Positions 59,975-64,000 of a stretch of 64,000 nucleotides of DNA are shown here, piece after piece. Source of the DNA: Leuconostocaceae bacterium ESL0958. Lineage in GTDB: Bacteria; Bacillota; Bacilli; Lactobacillales; Lactobacillaceae. Position numbers and translations under genes: made by a program. The notes below the pieces were generated by a model that made no database searches, was not told where the DNA came from, and worked only from the letters and a program-made list of their open reading frames with translations. The number at the start of each line of letters is the position of its first letter. Position 1 is the stretch's first letter. The stretch lies in the NCBI GenBank assembly GCA_029433265.1, contig JAQTHT010000001.1:186001-250000 (forward strand). Direction: 5' to 3'.

Positions 59975-60922
59975 ATGACACAGGAAAAACTTTCATTACA
60001 AGATATCATCCTGACACTGCAGGAATTTTGGGCAGCTAAGGGCGCCAATTTGATGCAAGCCTATGACACGGAAGTGGGGGCGGGGACCCAGAGCCCGAAC
60101 ACTTTTTTGCGGGCTAGTGGACCAGAGCCATGGCGGGCAGCCTATGTGCAGCCTTCCCGTCGACCAGCTGACGGTCGTTACGGGGATAACCCTAACCGAC
60201 TTTTCCAGCACCATCAATTTCAGGTGGTGATGAAGCCTTCGCCCGACAACATTCAAGAGCTCTACTTGGCTTCCCTGGAAGCCTTGGGCATTGACCCACT
60301 GGAACACGATATTCGCTTTGTCGAAGATAACTGGGAAAACCCTTCCATGGGCGCTGCCGGTATCGGCTGGGAAGTTTGGTTAGACGGCATGGAAGTGACG
60401 CAGTTTACTTACTTCCAGCAAGTTGGTGGCATCGAAGTTGATTCTGTGACTGCCGAAATCACGTATGGATTGGAACGGTTGGCTTCTTACATCCAAGACG
60501 TGCCGACCGTCTATGATTTGGAGTGGGGTCACGGCGTTCTTTACGGTGATATTTTCAAAGAACCAGAGTACGAACACTCGAAGTATGCCTTTGAAGAATC
60601 CAACCAGAAAATGCTTTTACAGCACTTTGATGATTACGAGGCGGAGGCCAAGCACAATTTGGAACAGGGTTTGGTGCTGCCAGCCTATGACTACATCTTG
60701 AAGGCTTCCCACACCTTTAACCTGTTGGATGCTCGGGGTACCGTCTCCGTGACGGAACGAGCGGGTTACTTGCACCGCATTCGGACCCTTGCCCGGCAGG
60801 TGTCGCGGGTCTTCATCCAGGAACGGGCTAAGCTTGGTTTCCCATTGTTAAAGGATGAAGAATTACGGACCTACTATTTGGGTGAACAGGGCAAGTACGC
60901 ACAAGAGGAGGATGCTGACTAA
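59975..60922 (+). CDS. glyQ: Glycyl-tRNA synthetase alpha subunit
   Basis: A 315-residue class II catalytic subunit of the heterotetrameric enzyme. [72 protein letters not shown] carries the motif 2 region and is almost invariant in the family. It charges tRNA-Gly together with GlyS. TAATG overlap with glyS. It lies downstream of the T-box and the DUF2130 gene. Confidence 0.98.
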   Translation: MTQEKLSLQDIILTLQEFWAAKGANLMQAYDTEVGAGTQSPNTFLRASGPEPWRAAYVQPSRRPADGRYGDNPNRLFQHHQFQVVMKPSPDNIQELYLASLEALGIDPLEHDIRFVEDNWENPSMGAAGIGWEVWLDGMEVTQFTYFQQVGGIEVDSVTAEITYGLERLASYIQDVPTVYDLEWGHGVLYGDIFKEPEYEHSKYAFEESNQKMLLQHFDDYEAEAKHNLEQGLVLPAYDYILKASHTFNLLDARGTVSVTERAGYLHRIRTLARQVSRVFIQERAKLGFPLLKDEELRTYYLGEQGKYAQEEDAD

Positions 60923-62979
60923 TGGCTGACTTTATTTTAGAAATCGGGCTGGAAGAAATGCCGGCCCACTTGGTAAGCAAGGCGGAAGCCCAGCTGGTCG
61001 AACGGACGACGAAATTTTTGGCGGACCACCGGCTGGCAGTTGGGGCGATTAAGCCCTATGCAACGCCCCGTCGTTTGGCAGTGCAGTTAATTGATTTAGC
61101 AGCTGGTTCAGAAGCCATCAGTGAAGAAAAACGTGGCCCGGCCGTTGATCGGGCCAAAGATGACGAAGGCAACTGGTCCAAGGCTGCCCAGGGCTTTGCC
61201 CGGGGGCAGGGAACGACGCCAGAGGCCTTAACGGAAAAGGACGGTTACCTATGGGCCAAGAAGGTGATTGAGGGCGAACCTGCTGACCGAATTTTGGCCC
61301 GTTTGGGTGATGAAGTCGTGGCCCACATGACCTTTACCACTTACATGCGCTGGGGCAACCACTCTTTCTCTTATATTCGCCCAATCCGTTGGCTAGTGGC
61401 CCTTTTGGACCAAGAAGTCATTGACTTTACCGTCTTGGACGTTCCTACGGGTAATTTGACCCGGGGCCATCGCTTCCTGTCCAATGACCACGTGCTCATT
61501 CCAGCTGCCCAGGACTATGAGGCGGTGCTGGAGAAAGCCTACGTCTTGGCGGATGCCAAAAAGCGGAAGGAGCGGATTGCTGATCAGCTGCAAACCATCG
61601 CTAACAAAGCCGATTGGCAGCTTGATTTGACGACGGCCGCTGCAGAAGACTTGCTGGAGGAAGTCAATAACATCGTGGAATGGCCAACGGCCTTTGCCGG
61701 GGATTTTGACCAAAAGTACCTGGCTTTGCCCAAGGAAGTCTTGATTTCTTCCATGCGGGACCACCAGCGTTTCTTCTATGTGACCGATTCAGCGGGCAAT
61801 TTGTTGCCCCACTTCCTCTCGGTCCGAAACGGGAATGCAGAACACTTGGACCAAGTCATTGCGGGTAATGAAAAGGTCTTGGTCGCTCGGTTGGAGGATG
61901 CCGTCTTCTTCTATCAGGAAGACCGGCAAAAGTCGATTGCCGATTACATGGACCGGGTGAAGCACCTGGTTTTCCATGAAAAAATTGGGACTGTCTATGA
62001 ACACATGCAGCGGGTCCGCCAGTTGGCGGCCAGCTTAGCCCAAGCCTTAGAACTTTCTGACCAAGAAAAGGCGGACTTGGACCGGGCGGCACAGATTTAT
62101 AAGTTTGATTTGATGACGGGCATGGTCGGTGAATTCGACGAGCTGCAAGGGATCATGGGCGCCCACTATGCCAAGCTCTTTGGTGAAAACGACGCAGTCG
62201 CCCAGGCCATTGCAGAACATTATTTGCCTAACGCTGCCAACGGGGCGGTTGCACACACAGCCGTTGGCGCAGTGTTGGCCATTGCGGACAAGTTGGACGC
62301 CATCGTCACTTTCTTTGCAGCGGACTTGACGCCATCTGGCGCCAACGACCCTTACGGCTTGCGCCGGGCAGCGACCGGTGTGGTGCGGACGCTAGAGGAC
62401 CATGATTGGCATTTGGATTTGTTAGCTCAGTTGTCAGATTTTAAGGCAGCCAATCTAGCCGTCGCTGATACAAACATTGAAAAGGTGATTGCCTTTTTGA
62501 CGGACCGTGTGCGCAAGCAGGCGACGGATGCAGGCATTCGCCATGATTTGGTCGCAGCTGGGACTGCCGACGTTATCAAGGGCGACATGGTTTATGTGAG
62601 TGACCGGACTCAGGTTCTGGCCAAGCATGCCCAGGATGATAACTTCCGTGCCGTCATGGAAGCTCTTTCCCGGGTGGTTCGATTAGCTGCCAAGGTGCCG
62701 GTGGCCGAACCCGTCCAGGAATCCCTGTTAGAAAATGACCAAGAAAAAGCCCTCTATCAGGCAACCAAGGACTTGAATGTCAGCGCATTGGAAGCAGCGG
62801 GTGCAGAAGCTGTGTACCAAGCCTTGGCTGCCTTGCAAGCACCCATCGCGGCTTACTTCGAGCACACGTTGGTTAATGCGGCGGATGAAGCAGTCAAAAA
62901 TAACCGCTACGCACAACTTGGAGCAATTAAAGAACTGACGGCGGCGTTAGGCGATGTGGAAGAAATTGTCATTAAGTAA
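60922..62979 (+). CDS. glyS: Glycyl-tRNA synthetase beta subunit
   Basis: A 685-residue tRNA-binding subunit. FILEIGLEEMPAHLV (4-18), YATPRRLAVQL, KRGPAVDRAKD, RWLVALLD and the HD-like segment YKFDLMTGMVGEFDELQGIMG (about 393-413), then the anticodon-binding C-terminus with DPYGLRRAATGVVR. Normal length. It is the last gene of the T-box operon; a hairpin terminator lies about 120 bases downstream. Confidence 0.98.
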   Translation: MADFILEIGLEEMPAHLVSKAEAQLVERTTKFLADHRLAVGAIKPYATPRRLAVQLIDLAAGSEAISEEKRGPAVDRAKDDEGNWSKAAQGFARGQGTTPEALTEKDGYLWAKKVIEGEPADRILARLGDEVVAHMTFTTYMRWGNHSFSYIRPIRWLVALLDQEVIDFTVLDVPTGNLTRGHRFLSNDHVLIPAAQDYEAVLEKAYVLADAKKRKERIADQLQTIANKADWQLDLTTAAAEDLLEEVNNIVEWPTAFAGDFDQKYLALPKEVLISSMRDHQRFFYVTDSAGNLLPHFLSVRNGNAEHLDQVIAGNEKVLVARLEDAVFFYQEDRQKSIADYMDRVKHLVFHEKIGTVYEHMQRVRQLAASLAQALELSDQEKADLDRAAQIYKFDLMTGMVGEFDELQGIMGAHYAKLFGENDAVAQAIAEHYLPNAANGAVAHTAVGAVLAIADKLDAIVTFFAADLTPSGANDPYGLRRAATGVVRTLEDHDWHLDLLAQLSDFKAANLAVADTNIEKVIAFLTDRVRKQATDAGIRHDLVAAGTADVIKGDMVYVSDRTQVLAKHAQDDNFRAVMEALSRVVRLAAKVPVAEPVQESLLENDQEKALYQATKDLNVSALEAAGAEAVYQALAALQAPIAAYFEHTLVNAADEAVKNNRYAQLGAIKELTAALGDVEEIVIK

Positions 62980-63097
62980 GTACACTTATTAAAGCGCTTG
63001 TTCAACGAACTCATTGCTGCGCCACTAGTTGGTGCTGGGCCGGCTTGGTCTAGCTAAGCTGATCGATCACTTTTTGTTCCTAGTATCTTTGGGAGCA

Positions 63098-63130
63098 GGC
63101 AGTCAAGGAAACTTGGCTGCCTTTTCTTTT
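63098..63130 (+). terminator. Terminator of the glyQS operon
   Basis: GGCAGTCAAG pairs with CTTGGCTGCC (63098-63107 with 63112-63121) around GAAA, followed by TTTTCTTTT. Confidence 0.85.
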
Positions 63131-63201
63131 GCCATGTTGGGTTTGGGACCGTGGGCACTACTGCCAGCTAGCCAGCATTCAAAAAGAAATGATTTTTTTG
63201 C

Positions 63202-63232
63202 TTGACCTAAAGTCCACTTTAGGGTCTAGTAT
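63202..63232 (+). promoter_or_regulatory. MerR-family-type promoter with central dyad
   Basis: TTGACC (63202-63207) and TAGTAT (63227-63232) are separated by 19 bases, the overlong spacer typical of MerR-activated promoters. The spacer region holds the dyad CCTAAAGT-CC-ACTTTAGG (63206-63223). The cognate regulator is not in the window; GlnR is MerR-like but binds a different motif. Confidence 0.7.
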
Positions 63233-63373
63233 AAAAGAGGTCGCAAAGGGTCGGACTAGCTTTGCTTTGCTAGTAACTGTTGCTGGCCGAGGCAATCCAG
63301 CCACATGAGGCTGCTCGTTTCAAGGTTAGCTGGGGCCATTTACTGACGTTATTCAAAAAGGAACTGAGAGAAA

Positions 63374-64000
63374 ATGAAAACATATCAAAAACTACTGCTA
63401 GTACTACTGCCGCTTTTAGCATTAGCCGGCATAGTGCTGGGACTGGCGCAACAGCAAGCCAACCGTCATAGCGGGCCAAAGCCAACGGAAGCCACCGTTT
63501 TCTTTCATGGCTACGGTTCCTCCCGTAATGCGGAAAAGTCCATGAGTCACGACTTGCTGCTGCATGGGGTTTCGAATCGAACCATTAACGTAACAGTTGC
63601 TCGGGACGGGCAGGTCTCCTTTAGCGGACAAGCCAGGAAGGGGGACAAAAACCCAATCTATCTCGTGCAGTTTAACGATAACCGTAACCCAGATTTTGAG
63701 AAAACCAATCAATGGGTCACAACCATCATGGGTCGCCTGTACCAGCAGGGCATTCGGTCGGTCAATATGGTCGGCCATTCGATGGGCAATATGGCCATCG
63801 TCTATTATTTGAAAAACCATGTGCAGCAAAGTAGCCAACTACCAACGGTCAAGCGGCAGATTGATATTGCCGGGCACTTTAATGGGCTTAACCGCCAGTC
63901 GGCAGCCTTTTCAGCAGTGAATGCGCAGGGACTGCCTAGCCAGGAAACGCCTTCTTTCCAAGCGCTAGCTGGCTTGGAGCAGTACTATGAACAGCATGCT
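63374..64000 (+). CDS. DUF915 alpha/beta hydrolase, partial (3' end outside window)
   Basis: The frame is open from ATG 63374 to the window end (209 codons). N-terminal basic residues and hydrophobic segment (about 5-24, KLLLVLLPLLALAGIVLGLA) act as signal or anchor. TVFFHGYGSSRNAEKSM is the oxyanion-loop region and GHSMGN (134-139, nucleophile Ser136) the elbow; DIAGHFNGL follows. This is the cell-surface DUF915 hydrolase group common in lactobacilli; the natural substrate is unknown. It sits behind a MerR-type promoter. The catalytic Asp and His would lie beyond the window. Confidence 0.85.
   Translation, partial: MKTYQKLLLVLLPLLALAGIVLGLAQQQANRHSGPKPTEATVFFHGYGSSRNAEKSMSHDLLLHGVSNRTINVTVARDGQVSFSGQARKGDKNPIYLVQFNDNRNPDFEKTNQWVTTIMGRLYQQGIRSVNMVGHSMGNMAIVYYLKNHVQQSSQLPTVKRQIDIAGHFNGLNRQSAAFSAVNAQGLPSQETPSFQALAGLEQYYEQHA

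Larger units (their letters stand above)
62980..63373 (+). other. 394-base gap after glyS: terminator and MerR-type promoter, no gene
   Basis: The first part (62980-63097) holds no convincing frame or structure. A terminator at 63098-63130 follows, then a MerR-type promoter at 63202-63232 and a leader of about 135 bases before ATG 63374. Short frames here (for example 63280-63471) lack ribosome sites and run into the next gene. Confidence 0.7.

Noticed and set aside
63280-63471. 63-codon frame before and into the DUF915 gene
   Set aside because: No ribosome site, Thr/Ser-rich out-of-frame reading of the real gene start.

Overview
The window reads as a stretch of core chromosome from a low-complexity, base-balanced Gram-positive bacterium of the order Lactobacillales, most likely a heterofermentative lactic acid bacterium (Lactobacillaceae in the broad sense, including former Leuconostocaceae). 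Evidence: PolC-type replicase, class I prolyl-tRNA synthetase neighbourhood, GlnR/GlnA, EcsAB, YhaO/YhaN/YhaM, YlbF, YtpR, YutD, T-box leaders, heterotetrameric GlyQ/GlyS, L27 with a cleavable Firmicutes pre-sequence, and an L-lysine-type MurE. I cannot fix the genus. There is no prophage, IS element, CRISPR array, tRNA or rRNA; coding density is high and nearly all genes are on the + strand.

Layout. 1-4.8 kb: proS 3' end and polC. 4.8-11.2 kb: purine permease, cold-shock protein, Nudix hydrolase, small membrane protein, mtnN, ytpR, murC, Bax-inhibitor-like protein. 11.2-15.7 kb: polA-glnR-glnA. 15.8-20.4 kb: yhaO-yhaN-yhaM nuclease cluster. 20.4-22.0 kb (minus): prsA, a small protein and hit; 22.1-24.8 kb: ecsA-ecsB-trmB, diverging from hit. 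24.8-27.3 kb: small hypotheticals, GtrA-like protein, pyrimidine-dimer-glycosylase-like protein, secreted trypsin-like protease. 27.3-33.5 kb: rplU-rpmA, flavoprotein-like oxidoreductase, M24 peptidase, 5'-nucleotidase, YutD. 33.5-35.8 kb: bioY-birA biotin uptake module with a BirA operator, then a Ham1-type NTPase. 35.9-41.3 kb: dus, Na+/H+ antiporter behind a switch-like leader, murE-coaBC, DUF2187 protein. 41.3-45.8 kb: T-box-argS, class A PBP, YlbF. 45.8-52 kb: a complete aspartate-to-threonine pathway in two divergent operons (hom-thrB-lysC and thrC-asd). 52-54.9 kb: lexA with its SOS box, yneF, plsC, trmN6 and a GIY-YIG protein. 55-58.2 kb: rpsB-tsf-pyrH-frr. 58.2-63 kb: glycine-type T-box, a DUF2130 coiled-coil nuclease-like gene, glyQ and glyS. 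The window ends in a DUF915 alpha/beta hydrolase behind a MerR-type promoter.

The most unusual points are: a DUF2130 gene inserted between a Gly T-box and glyQS; a hairpin leader with an alternative anti-terminator and an internal direct repeat upstream of a NapA-type antiporter; several genes whose extended -10 box sits 6-7 bases before the start codon (predicted leaderless mRNAs); a PolC that has lost its zinc-finger cysteines and key PHP residues; an L27 pre-sequence without prp at the usual locus; and a PrsA without a lipobox cysteine. All calls are from reading the sequence; no database search or folding software was run.
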